Part shown: positions 1 through 5,225 of the stretch, piece after piece
How positions within the stretch are numbered: position 1 is the stretch's first letter
Layout: every line of letters starts with the position of its first letter
NCBI GenBank assembly: GCA_943324165.2
Contig: CALPKO020000125.1
Span: 1 to 5,458, forward strand
From: Bdellovibrio sp. ZAP7
Lineage (GTDB): Bacteria; Bacteroidota; Bacteroidia; Flavobacteriales; Flavobacteriaceae
Direction: 5' to 3'
DNA: 5,458 bases
Translations under genes and position numbers: made by a program
Notes under the pieces: generated by a model
The model's database searches: none
Told to the model about the DNA's origin: nothing
What the model saw: only the letters and a program-made list of their open reading frames with translations

Positions 1-261
1 GATGGCAATTTCAGGTTTTTCAAAAAACACAAATAAAGCAATATTTAAATTTTCTAGATTATTCTTCAGCTCCCGAATTGTTTCTAACAAAAATTTAGCT
101 CTGAATTTCTCCGTCTTTTTGAAGCCATATTTTGTCATTTCAAATTGACGAGGATCGATGCAATAAACACCAATTGTTTTTCCAGGTTTTTCGCAAGCTT
201 GAAAAAGAGATTGATTGTCTTGTGTTCGTAAGTCATTTCGAAACCAAACTAGGTTGTTCAT
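1..261 (-). CDS. cry: DASH-type cryptochrome / DNA photolyase family protein, N-terminal part (3' end off the window)
   Basis: I translated this frame by hand from an ATG at 261; 87 codons are open and run off the left edge. The protein begins MNNLVWFRNDLR, the first beta strand of the photolyase/cryptochrome alpha/beta domain, with WFRxDLR at residues 6-12. It continues with GVYCIDPRQF (31-40) and a YGFKKTEKFRAKFLLE stretch (45-60). The DPRxF and FxKTxxFRAxFLLE pattern is typical of the DASH branch rather than class I CPD photolyases. Family members bind FAD and an antenna cofactor and mostly repair UV-made pyrimidine dimers in single-stranded DNA; some act as light sensors. The FAD-binding helical domain lies outside the window, so completeness and activity cannot be judged. 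It is the third gene of a cluster with a flavin reductase and DUF2256. No good TAnnTTTG box was found just upstream, so co-transcription is likely. The start is set by the immediate family match after the ATG. Confidence 0.88.
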   Translation of the reverse strand, partial: MNNLVWFRNDLRTQDNQSLFQACEKPGKTIGVYCIDPRQFEMTKYGFKKTEKFRAKFLLETIRELKNNLENLNIALFVFFEKPEIAI

Positions 262-281
262 ATTTTTTGTTTTTGTTACGA

Positions 282-309
282 GTTGGAAGCTGGAAGTTGG
301 AAGTTAGAA
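282..309. repeat. Four tandem 7-bp units (GTTGGAA)
   Basis: Four successive heptamers are read on the plus strand: GTTGGAA, GCTGGAA, GTTGGAA and GTTAGAA, followed by a partial GTTG. The array lies 20 bp upstream of the cryptochrome start codon, inside what should be the transcribed leader of that gene. It has no coding sense. Similar TTGGAAG-type runs are familiar to me from flavobacterial intergenic DNA, but that is recollection and not a search. Confidence 0.75.
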
Positions 310-350
310 GTTGTTTTATTTCACGTTTCAAAATTTGTTTTCTCAAGACT

Positions 351-397
351 GAACACTGAAAACTGCGACTGAAAACTGAACACTGTGACTGAACACT
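351..397. repeat. Short tandem repeat of GAAMACT-like units with a 20-bp higher-order period
   Basis: Successive units on the plus strand are GAACACT, GAAAACT, GCGACT, GAAAACT, GAACACT, GTGACT and GAACACT. The 7+7+6 pattern makes a 20-bp period: 351-370 and 371-390 agree at 17 of 20 positions, and 391-397 starts a third copy. The preceding GACT (347-350) looks like the tail of another unit. The right end runs into the stop codon of the DUF2256 gene (398-396), so the array begins exactly where coding constraint ends. It is distinct in sequence from the heptamers at 282-309 but shares their 7-bp spacing. Confidence 0.75.
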
Positions 398-530
398 ATT
401 TACTCCGCCTGCACTTTTCGCTACAATATTTCACTTCTTCCCAGTTTTTCTCCCATTTTTTGCGCCAAGCGAAGGGCAACTTACAAATTATGCAAATTTT
501 TTCGGGGAGGTTCACTTTTTTGTGCGCCAT
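396..530 (-). CDS. DUF2256 family small zinc-ribbon-like protein (44 aa)
   Basis: This gene was found by hand translation. The 44-residue product starts [20 protein letters not shown] and ends EKCRRSK. It carries two cysteine pairs, C13-x2-C16 and C36-x3-C40, arranged like a small zinc-binding ribbon, around a basic, tryptophan-rich centre (W22, W26 and W30, each four residues apart). The pattern C-x2-C, PFxWRKKWEK, then YCSxxCR matches the DUF2256 family, whose full length is about this size, so the gene looks complete. Its function is not established. As far as I recall, family members are often encoded beside photolyase or cryptochrome genes, and that is the context here. Its ATG shares one base with the stop codon of the flavin reductase gene (TAATG), which implies translational coupling. 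Its own stop codon abuts a tandem repeat. Confidence 0.88.
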   Translation of the reverse strand: MAHKKVNLPEKICIICKLPFAWRKKWEKNWEEVKYCSEKCRRSK

Positions 531-1168
531 TATTTTAAAAATGATTTTGTTTCAACATTTGGTCTCGCGTACTCAAAACGATCGATTAATTTTGGTAAGC
601 AATAACCATCTAAGCCATTTATTGCAACAATATTGGCTTTGTCAAGTTGCAGCCAACCATCTTTATGTTGCAAATTTTCGTCAAAAAACAAATGTTCAAT
701 GGAAGCGATAATGTGGATTGTATCGTTTTCTTTAATGTAATATTCATTCAGATATTTGCAATAAAGTTGCACTGGACTTTCTTTCACAAATGGAACTGTA
801 AGTTCATTTCTATATTCTTCTTCTAATTCTGTTTTAGAAAATTCAGAAATATCAGTAGCATAATTTGCAGAAGTATGGTGCGCATCTGCAATAATTTTTT
901 CGGTAACGTGATTGACTGTGAAAAATCCCGTCTCTCTAATATTTTTATAAGTATCTCTAGGGACTGTTGTTGGTCTAACGATAAATCCAATCATCGCAGG
1001 GTTGCTTCCAATATGAGTGATGCTGCTAAAAATCGCTAAATTAGTGATTCCATCGACAGATTTTGTGGCAATTAAATTGGCAGATTTATAACCCGTGCAG
1101 GAGTTGATCAGGTTTAATCTTTCAATTTTTTCCATTTGTGAAATTATGTCTCTTGAAATGTGTTTCAT
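530..1168 (-). CDS. Flavin reductase family protein (FMN-binding split barrel)
   Basis: The 212-residue protein fits the flavin reductase-like split-barrel family, whose members bind FMN or FAD and use NAD(P)H to reduce flavin or a bound substrate in the cytoplasm. Visible signatures are [20 protein letters not shown] (43-62) with the following RP (65-66), where the flavin phosphate and ring are usually bound; [17 protein letters not shown] (72-88); a [13 protein letters not shown] stretch (126-138) lining the dimer; and a C-terminal [14 protein letters not shown] (185-198) common in the Bacteroidota branch. The length is normal and no catalytic gap is evident. The ATG at 1168 was chosen because a -7 box lies 18 bp upstream and family similarity begins soon after it. 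It is the first gene of the cluster and overlaps DUF2256 by one base. Supplying reduced flavin to the downstream cryptochrome/photolyase is an attractive inference but is not shown; substrate specificity cannot be read from sequence. Confidence 0.88.
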   Translation of the reverse strand: MKHISRDIISQMEKIERLNLINSCTGYKSANLIATKSVDGITNLAIFSSITHIGSNPAMIGFIVRPTTVPRDTYKNIRETGFFTVNHVTEKIIADAHHTSANYATDISEFSKTELEEEYRNELTVPFVKESPVQLYCKYLNEYYIKENDTIHIIASIEHLFFDENLQHKDGWLQLDKANIVAINGLDGYCLPKLIDRFEYARPNVETKSFLK

Positions 1169-1186
1169 TGTGTATTTTTAAGTTTA

Positions 1187-1194
1187 CAAAGATA
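1187..1194 (-). promoter_or_regulatory. Candidate -7 promoter box for the flavin reductase/DUF2256/cryptochrome cluster
   Basis: The minus strand reads TATCTTTG, an exact match to the Bacteroidota -7 consensus TAnnTTTG. It ends 18 bp before the reductase ATG, so a start site a few bases downstream would leave a leader of roughly 10-14 nt. No TTG lies at the usual -33 distance. That suggests either a weak core promoter or one that depends on an activator bound to the inverted repeat just upstream. Confidence 0.5.
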
Positions 1195-1196
1195 GC

Positions 1197-1232
1197 TTTT
1201 GTTTAATGTCTTTTTAAAATAATTAAACAAAA
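1197..1232. promoter_or_regulatory. Perfect 11-bp inverted repeat upstream of the -7 box, candidate operator
   Basis: TTTTGTTTAAT (1197-1207) and ATTAAACAAAA (1222-1232) are exact reverse complements separated by 14 bp. The near arm sits only 2 bp upstream of the -7 box, so the element covers the region where the -33 contact would be. Half-site centres are 25 bp apart, about two and a half helical turns. A third partial copy, TTTGTTTT, follows at 1235-1242. The placement is what one expects of a regulator binding site that blocks or replaces the -33 element. The binding protein is unknown; the AT-rich arms leave some room for chance. Confidence 0.45.
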
Positions 1233-1258
1233 ACTTTGTTTTAAAAATAAATTTTTAT

Positions 1259-1374
1259 GCCAAGCCACGTTAGGGATAGAGAGGAAATCCTTTTTTTTTA
1301 ATGTTTTGGTATTTTTTTACCAAAATCATTTTAAAAAAGATTGGAGCGAAAGCCCGACCCGAAGGGAAACGCCC
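1259..1374. repeat. Hairpin-bearing intergenic element of flavobacterial type
   Basis: This segment is richer in G and C at its ends (TTAGGGATAGAGAGGAAATCC on the left; GGAGCGAAAGCCCGACCC and onward on the right) and has a long imperfect hairpin in the middle. The inner stem is TTTTGGTA (1304-1311) with TACCAAAA (1318-1325) around a six-T loop. It extends through AATG/CATT (1300-1303 with 1327-1330), a T/A run, and AATC/GATT (1286-1289 with 1339-1342). A small CCC-GAA-GGG hairpin follows at 1358-1366. I recall related elements between many flavobacterial genes, with the same AATCCTTTTT and AAAAAGATTGGAGC arms, but could not search. The U run would be on the 5' arm for either strand, unlike a standard intrinsic terminator. 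It lies outside both divergent transcripts if the two -7 boxes are right. Confidence 0.55.
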
Positions 1375-1415
1375 AAAAAATTCAATAAAATGGCCTAACA
1401 TAATAGTTTATTACT

Positions 1416-1423
1416 TAATTTTG
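1416..1423 (+). promoter_or_regulatory. Candidate -7 promoter box for kmo
   Basis: TAATTTTG matches the Bacteroidota TAnnTTTG consensus. It ends 26 bp before the ATG at 1450, leaving a leader of roughly 20 nt. No clear -33 TTG was seen. The box overlaps the upstream in-frame GTG at 1423, which argues that translation starts at 1450 and not at that GTG. Confidence 0.42.
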
Positions 1424-1449
1424 TGAGCTTATATTTTACATTTTCTTTG

Positions 1450-2793
1450 ATGCAAAAATCTCAAAAAATTGCTATTGTTGGTTCTGGTTTAGTTGGCTCT
1501 TTGTTAGCAATTTATCTAAAAAAAGAAGGGCATACTGTTCATGTTTATGACCGAAGTCCTGACATTAGAAAAATTAATTTCTCTGGTCGTTCTATCAATT
1601 TGGCCATGTCTCACCGAGGTTGGAAAGCTTTAGATGCTGCTGGTGTAGGTGAAAAAGTGCGGGAAATTGCTATTCCTATGGAGAAAAGAGCGATTCATTT
1701 GGTTGATCAATTGAATTTTCAATATTATGGAAATAATGGCGAAAATATTTATTCGATTTCTCGGGGCGTTTTGAATAGAAAAATGATTGATTTAGCGGAA
1801 GAAGCTGGTGCTGAATTTTTGTTTGAACAAAAAATTTGGGATATTTCTCTTAGCGATGCTACTTTACACATTGGCGAAACGGAACGAGGTGAATGGACTG
1901 ATGTGAAATATGATATCGTTTTTGGTGCTGATGGTGCTTTTTCCAGAATCCGTCACCGCATGCAAAGACAAAACATGTTCAATTATTCGCAAGAGTTTTT
2001 GAATACCGGTTATAAAGAATTAAATATTCCGGCAAATGCTGACGGTTCGCATAAATTAGATAAAAATTCACTCCACATTTGGCCCCGTGGCGAATACATG
2101 TTGATTGCGCTTCCAAACTTAGATGGCAGTTTTACTTGCACATTGTTTATGCCTTTTGAAGGAGAAAATTCATTTGCTTCATTGAAAAACCAAGAAGAAG
2201 TAGCCGCTTTTTTCGAAAAGAATTTACCCGATACAATTGATGTTATTCCTAACTTGACAGAAGATTTTTTTAAAAATCCTACAAGTACATTGGTTACAAT
2301 GAAATGTTTTCCATGGACTTTTGAAGATAAAGTGGCATTGATTGGCGATGCTTGCCATGCGATTGTTCCGTTTTACGGACAAGGTATGAATGCCGGTTTT
2401 GAAGACATTACTATTTTAAATGATATGATGCAAAAATATGGTAACGATTGGAAAACCATTTTTGCTGAATATGAAAATGAACGGAAACCAAATGCCGATG
2501 CTATTGCCGAACTTTCCTACAGAAATTTTTTGGAAATGAGCTCTAAAACCGCAGATCCAAATTTCTTATTACAAAAAAAGATTGAAAAACACTTTGCGGA
2601 CAAATTCCCTGAAAAATGGATCCCTTTGTACAGTAGAGTAACTTTTAGCAATCGTCCCTATTCCGAAGCGTTGGCAATGGGCGACTTTCAAGACAATATT
2701 ATGAAAGAAATTCTGTCGATTGAAAATATAGCAAACATTTGGGACACTGTTGAAGTTGAAAATAAAATACTGGCACTTTTGGAAAACGACTAA
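1450..2793 (+). CDS. kmo: Kynurenine 3-monooxygenase (FAD-dependent)
   Basis: The 447-residue protein is a class A flavin monooxygenase that hydroxylates L-kynurenine to 3-hydroxykynurenine with NADPH and O2, in tryptophan catabolism and in NAD synthesis via quinolinate. Numbering from the ATG at 1450: an N-terminal FAD-binding Rossmann motif GSGLVG (11-16) with the strand-end acidic D34; RSINLAMSHRG (47-57), a hallmark of this enzyme; the DG motif GADGAFSRIR (159-168); and GDACHAIVPFYGQGMNAGF (299-317), where KMO is nearly invariant. R80 with Y92 or Y93 probably corresponds to the Arg/Tyr pair that binds the kynurenine carboxylate, and N359 to the active-site Asn. The C-terminus is charged and has no membrane anchor, unlike mitochondrial KMO, so a soluble enzyme is expected. 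An in-frame GTG at 1423 adds nine hydrophobic residues and was rejected. No other kynurenine-pathway gene is in the window. Confidence 0.95.
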   Translation: MQKSQKIAIVGSGLVGSLLAIYLKKEGHTVHVYDRSPDIRKINFSGRSINLAMSHRGWKALDAAGVGEKVREIAIPMEKRAIHLVDQLNFQYYGNNGENIYSISRGVLNRKMIDLAEEAGAEFLFEQKIWDISLSDATLHIGETERGEWTDVKYDIVFGADGAFSRIRHRMQRQNMFNYSQEFLNTGYKELNIPANADGSHKLDKNSLHIWPRGEYMLIALPNLDGSFTCTLFMPFEGENSFASLKNQEEVAAFFEKNLPDTIDVIPNLTEDFFKNPTSTLVTMKCFPWTFEDKVALIGDACHAIVPFYGQGMNAGFEDITILNDMMQKYGNDWKTIFAEYENERKPNADAIAELSYRNFLEMSSKTADPNFLLQKKIEKHFADKFPEKWIPLYSRVTFSNRPYSEALAMGDFQDNIMKEILSIENIANIWDTVEVENKILALLEND

Positions 2794-2910
2794 CATCCCT
2801 ACAATTATTTAGTACTGCTTTTGAAAACTTTATTTTTTTTCGAATTTTTCTGACCAAAACTAATTTAAATTTACTTTTAAATTATTTATATAATTTTTCA
2901 TTAAAATTTA

Positions 2911-2918
2911 TATATTTG
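2911..2918 (+). promoter_or_regulatory. Candidate upstream -7 box for the exbB operon
   Basis: TATATTTG fits TAnnTTTG exactly but has no TTG at the -33 position. If used, it would give a leader of about 210 nt before exbB. In DNA this AT-rich, chance matches are expected, so the call is weak. Confidence 0.25.
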
Positions 2919-3067
2919 ACAATATATTTTCATTTATCCTTAAAAATTAACTTCCTAGCGCATTTTTTCATCCATAAATGCAATAAAATAAAAACGAGTT
3001 TAGTGTTATATTAATATTAAGTTCATCACAAAATGCAAAATTTATTTTTTTATATCCACTAAAAAAT

Positions 3068-3075
3068 TAAATTTG
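3068..3075 (+). promoter_or_regulatory. Candidate proximal -7 box for the exbB operon
   Basis: TAAATTTG fits TAnnTTTG exactly and lies 63 bp before the exbB ATG, implying a leader of about 55 nt. No clear -33 TTG is present. The shorter leader makes it somewhat more likely than the box at 2911, but the local AT content makes both uncertain. Confidence 0.33.
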
Positions 3076-3138
3076 TCGTTATAATCATAAATCGATTTAA
3101 CTAAATTAAACTATTTAAAATAATTAAAATTAAAAAAA

Positions 3139-3966
3139 ATGGCAAACGCAGTAGCTAAGAAAGAAAGTGGTTCAAACGGAGGCGGAATGATTACAGGTTT
3201 AATCATTGTTGCATGTATTTTTGTTGGTTGGATAATTTGGAAATTCATTATGGGTTCTGGTGGAAACTTTGAAGGTGGAGTAAACACAGGTGAACCGCTT
3301 CCAGGAAATTATTTAGCAATGGTTTACAAAGGAGGTCCAATTGTACCAGTTTTATTAGGATGTTTATTAATGGTAGTTGTTTTTTCTTTCGAGCGTTATT
3401 TTGTAATTTCTAAAGCAGCCGGAACAGGAAATTTAGATGCTTTTATGAAAAATGTTCAAACTAACATAAAATCAGGAAATATTGACGGAGCAATCGCGGA
3501 TTGTGACAAACAAAAAGGTTCTGTAGCCAATGCAATTAAATCAGCGTTGATTAAATACCAAGAAGTTAAGAAAGAAGGTTTCAATAGCGAAGATGCAGCA
3601 GAAACTATTCAAAAAGAAATAGAAGAAGCTACTTCATTAGAAATGCCAATGTTAGAAAAACACATGACTATAATTTCTACAATGGTTTCTTTAGGAACAC
3701 TTGCTGGATTATTAGGAACTGTAACAGGTATGATTAAAGCATTTGGTGCATTAGCATCTTCTGGAACGCCAGACCAAGCAGCATTAGCAAGTGGAATTTC
3801 TGAGGCATTGATTAACACTGCGACAGGAATTTCTACATCAGCTTTAGCGATTATCATGTACAACTTGTTTACTTCTAAAATCGATTCATTGACTTATTCA
3901 ATTGACGAGGCAGGTTCTACAATTGTGAGCACTTACAGAAGATTCAGAGGAAGCTTAAAAAACTAA
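3139..3966 (+). CDS. exbB: ExbB-type proton channel subunit (MotA/TolQ/ExbB family)
   Basis: The 275-residue inner-membrane protein belongs to the MotA/TolQ/ExbB family and should form the pentameric scaffold of the proton channel that energises TonB. Predicted membrane helices are about 17-38, 66-88, 175-200 and 217-243; the segment between the second and third (about 90-174) is the large cytoplasmic region. Key channel residues are in place: LLGTVTG with T194, and SEALINTATG with E222 and T227. The spacings (28 and 5 residues) equal those of E. coli T148, E176 and T181. It has one more helix at the N-terminus than E. coli ExbB (three helices, 244 aa), preceded by a soluble glycine/lysine-rich tail. 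The ATG follows an A-rich leader with no Shine-Dalgarno sequence. It is the first gene of the operon, 66 bp before exbD1, with a hairpin in that gap. A related motor such as TolQ or GldL is less likely given two ExbD genes and TonB downstream. Confidence 0.95.
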   Translation: MANAVAKKESGSNGGGMITGLIIVACIFVGWIIWKFIMGSGGNFEGGVNTGEPLPGNYLAMVYKGGPIVPVLLGCLLMVVVFSFERYFVISKAAGTGNLDAFMKNVQTNIKSGNIDGAIADCDKQKGSVANAIKSALIKYQEVKKEGFNSEDAAETIQKEIEEATSLEMPMLEKHMTIISTMVSLGTLAGLLGTVTGMIKAFGALASSGTPDQAALASGISEALINTATGISTSALAIIMYNLFTSKIDSLTYSIDEAGSTIVSTYRRFRGSLKN

Positions 3967-3978
3967 TAAAATAATTTT

Positions 3979-4014
3979 GAATTGAAAACCAAATTCATTT
4001 TTGGTTTTCAATTT
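3979..4014 (+). promoter_or_regulatory. Strong hairpin between exbB and exbD1, possible attenuator or RNA stabiliser
   Basis: ATTGAAAACCAAA (3981-3993) pairs perfectly with TTTGGTTTTCAAT (4000-4012) across a 6-nt loop. A-T (3980/4013) and G-T (3979/4014) extend the stem to 15 pairs. It starts 13 nt after the exbB stop and ends 18 nt before the exbD1 ATG. The following sequence is U-rich for only a few bases (TTATTAATAAAA), so it is a poor full terminator. Partial termination, or protection of an exbB 3' end, would give more ExbB than ExbD, in line with the roughly 5:2 ratio in the complex. Confidence 0.6.
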
Positions 4015-4032
4015 ATTAATAAAATATAACAA

Positions 4033-4650
4033 ATGTCTAAAGTAAAAATGTCCAAAAAAGCGACGTCGATTGACATGACCGCTATGTGTGATGTGGCTTT
4101 TCTTTTGCTTACGTTTTTTATCCTTACCGCCACCGCAAAACAACCAGAACCTTTACCAGTAGATACGCCAGCTTCGACAGTGCAAACAAAATTGCCAGAA
4201 ACTGATTTAGCGATTATCACTGTTGGACAAAAAGGCAAAGTTTTTTTAGGAATTAAAGGTACCGATGTAAGAAAACGTACACTCGAATTATTATCAGAAA
4301 AAACAAAAATTGGGTTTACCAAAGAAGAGATTTTAAAGTTTTCTCTTGTGGATGATTTTGGTGTTCCATTGAACGAATTGAGGGGTTTATTGACCTTAAA
4401 AGCCGCTGATAGAAACCAAGAAGGTTTGCAAAAAGGAATTCCTCATGATTCCATTGATAACCAATTAAAAGAATGGGTTTTAGCAGCACGTAGTGCCAAT
4501 GCAGAACTACATGAAAAGCAATTGAACTTCGCTATCAAAGGTGATGCTAAAGAAGAATATCCTGAAATCAAAAAAGTAATGGATATTTTGCAAGACCAAG
4601 GTGTAAACAAATTTAATTTGGTTACTGGTCTAAGAAGTAAAGATTTTTAA
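4033..4650 (+). CDS. exbD: ExbD-type biopolymer transport protein, first copy
   Basis: The 205-residue protein has a short basic cytoplasmic N-terminus, one membrane helix at about 20-34 and a long periplasmic part, the ExbD/TolR topology. The motif SIDMTAMCDVAFLLLTFFIL (12-31) contains D20, which matches the essential proton-carrying Asp (D25) of E. coli ExbD. Its C-terminal third (about 150-200, with YPEIKKVMDILQDQGVNKF) has the ExbD fold pattern of a helix before the last strand. At 205 residues it is well above the 141 of E. coli ExbD; the extra length is a charged segment around 85-150. The ATG at 4033 is preferred over M6 because it preserves the basic N-terminal tail and follows the usual A-rich leader. 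It sits 17 bp before the second exbD and shares its operon with exbB and tonB. Confidence 0.93.
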   Translation: MSKVKMSKKATSIDMTAMCDVAFLLLTFFILTATAKQPEPLPVDTPASTVQTKLPETDLAIITVGQKGKVFLGIKGTDVRKRTLELLSEKTKIGFTKEEILKFSLVDDFGVPLNELRGLLTLKAADRNQEGLQKGIPHDSIDNQLKEWVLAARSANAELHEKQLNFAIKGDAKEEYPEIKKVMDILQDQGVNKFNLVTGLRSKDF

Positions 4651-4667
4651 TATAAAAATATAAAAAC

Positions 4668-5201
4668 ATGGCAGAATTAAATACTGGCGGTGACGACGGT
4701 GGCAAAGGCAAAAAAGTAAGGAGTAAAAAACAAAACTCAAAAGTAGATTTAACCGCAATGGTTGATTTGGCTTTCTTGTTGATTACTTTCTTTATGCTTA
4801 CTACTTCGTTGTCTAAACCTCAATCTATGGATTTGGGAATGCCAGAAAAAGACAGTAAAATACCGCCAATTCTTATTGCTGATGCAAGAACTTTGACCAT
4901 TTTGGTTGGAGAAAATAATACCTTAAAAACTTATATGGGACAGTTTGCTTCTCCAATAGAAGCACCAACTAGCACCACTTATGGTAAAGATGGAATAAGA
5001 AAAAAAATTCTTGAAAAAGTAGCATCAGTACCCGTAACAATGGGTGATCCAAAAAAAGGATTGATTGTCATTATAAAAGCATCAAAAAAATCAAACTACA
5101 AAAATTTGGTAGATGTTTTAGATGAAATGGCAATTTGCAAAGTGCCAACTTATGCCATAGTAGATATTGAAAAGGCAGAAGATGCACTTCTTAAAAATTA
5201 A
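4668..5201 (+). CDS. exbD: ExbD-type biopolymer transport protein, second copy
   Basis: The 177-residue protein has the same plan as its upstream neighbour: a basic, glycine-rich cytoplasmic tail (1-25), one membrane helix (about 33-47) and a periplasmic domain. KVDLTAMVDLAFLLITFFML (25-44) carries D33, the equivalent of the proton-carrying Asp of ExbD. A C-terminal GLIVIIKASKKSNYKNLVDV stretch (130-149), followed by VPTYAIVDI, gives the strand-helix-strand ending typical of ExbD. Outside the membrane motif it differs greatly from the first copy, so the pair is an old paralogy and not a recent duplication. Paired exbD genes beside one exbB are known in Bacteroidota and in Xanthomonas. The two may form a heterodimer in the ExbB pore, or one may have a dedicated role. 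It is spaced 24 bp from tonB. Confidence 0.93.
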   Translation: MAELNTGGDDGGKGKKVRSKKQNSKVDLTAMVDLAFLLITFFMLTTSLSKPQSMDLGMPEKDSKIPPILIADARTLTILVGENNTLKTYMGQFASPIEAPTSTTYGKDGIRKKILEKVASVPVTMGDPKKGLIVIIKASKKSNYKNLVDVLDEMAICKVPTYAIVDIEKAEDALLKN

Positions 5202-5225
5202 TTGTTTATCTTTAAATAAAATATT

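Larger units (their letters stand above)
2794..3138. other. 345-bp AT-rich intergenic region upstream of exbB
   Basis: No gene is supported on either strand here. The sequence is extremely AT-rich and holds two exact TAnnTTTG boxes on the plus strand (2911-2918 and 3068-3075). An all-AT inverted repeat (2861-2869 with 2876-2884) and a 6-bp GCATTT/AAATGC stem (2960-2965 with 2976-2981) are too weak to call. No convincing terminator follows kmo, although a T8 run occurs at 2833-2840. The length is generous for a simple promoter, so it may hold regulator sites or a long exbB leader. Confidence 0.6.

Noticed and set aside
329..336. AAATTTTG on the minus strand as a separate promoter for the cryptochrome
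   Set aside because: It misses the first base of TAnnTTTG, lacks a -33 TTG, and lies between two tandem repeats; one mismatch is common by chance here.
282..397. The two short tandem arrays as a CRISPR array
   Set aside because: The units are only 6-7 bp and contiguous, with no unique spacers and no cas genes.
132..711. Plus-strand open frames of 75 and 108 codons opposite the cryptochrome, DUF2256 and reductase genes
   Set aside because: They lie antisense to three genes with clear family matches, run through the tandem repeats, and their translations resemble no protein family.
1423..1449. Upstream in-frame GTG start for kmo adding nine residues
   Set aside because: The added residues are hydrophobic and precede the FAD strand without family support, and the GTG lies in the candidate -7 box. 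The ATG at 1450 puts the GSGLVG motif at the usual distance.
2569..2796. Minus-strand open frame opposite the 3' end of kmo
   Set aside because: It is antisense to conserved kmo codons and has no family resemblance.
2861..2884. Inverted repeat TAATTTAAA/TTTAAATTA as a kmo terminator
   Set aside because: The stem is all A-T, too weak to terminate, and such repeats are expected by chance in this AT-rich gap.
2916..2921. TTGACA as a sigma-70 -35 box for exbB
   Set aside because: Bacteroidota primary sigma factor does not use this element in the enteric arrangement, and no matching -10 lies at the right spacing.
3609..4322. Minus-strand open frames opposite exbB and exbD1
   Set aside because: They are complements of conserved membrane-protein codons, with no recognisable domain and no promoter or leader.
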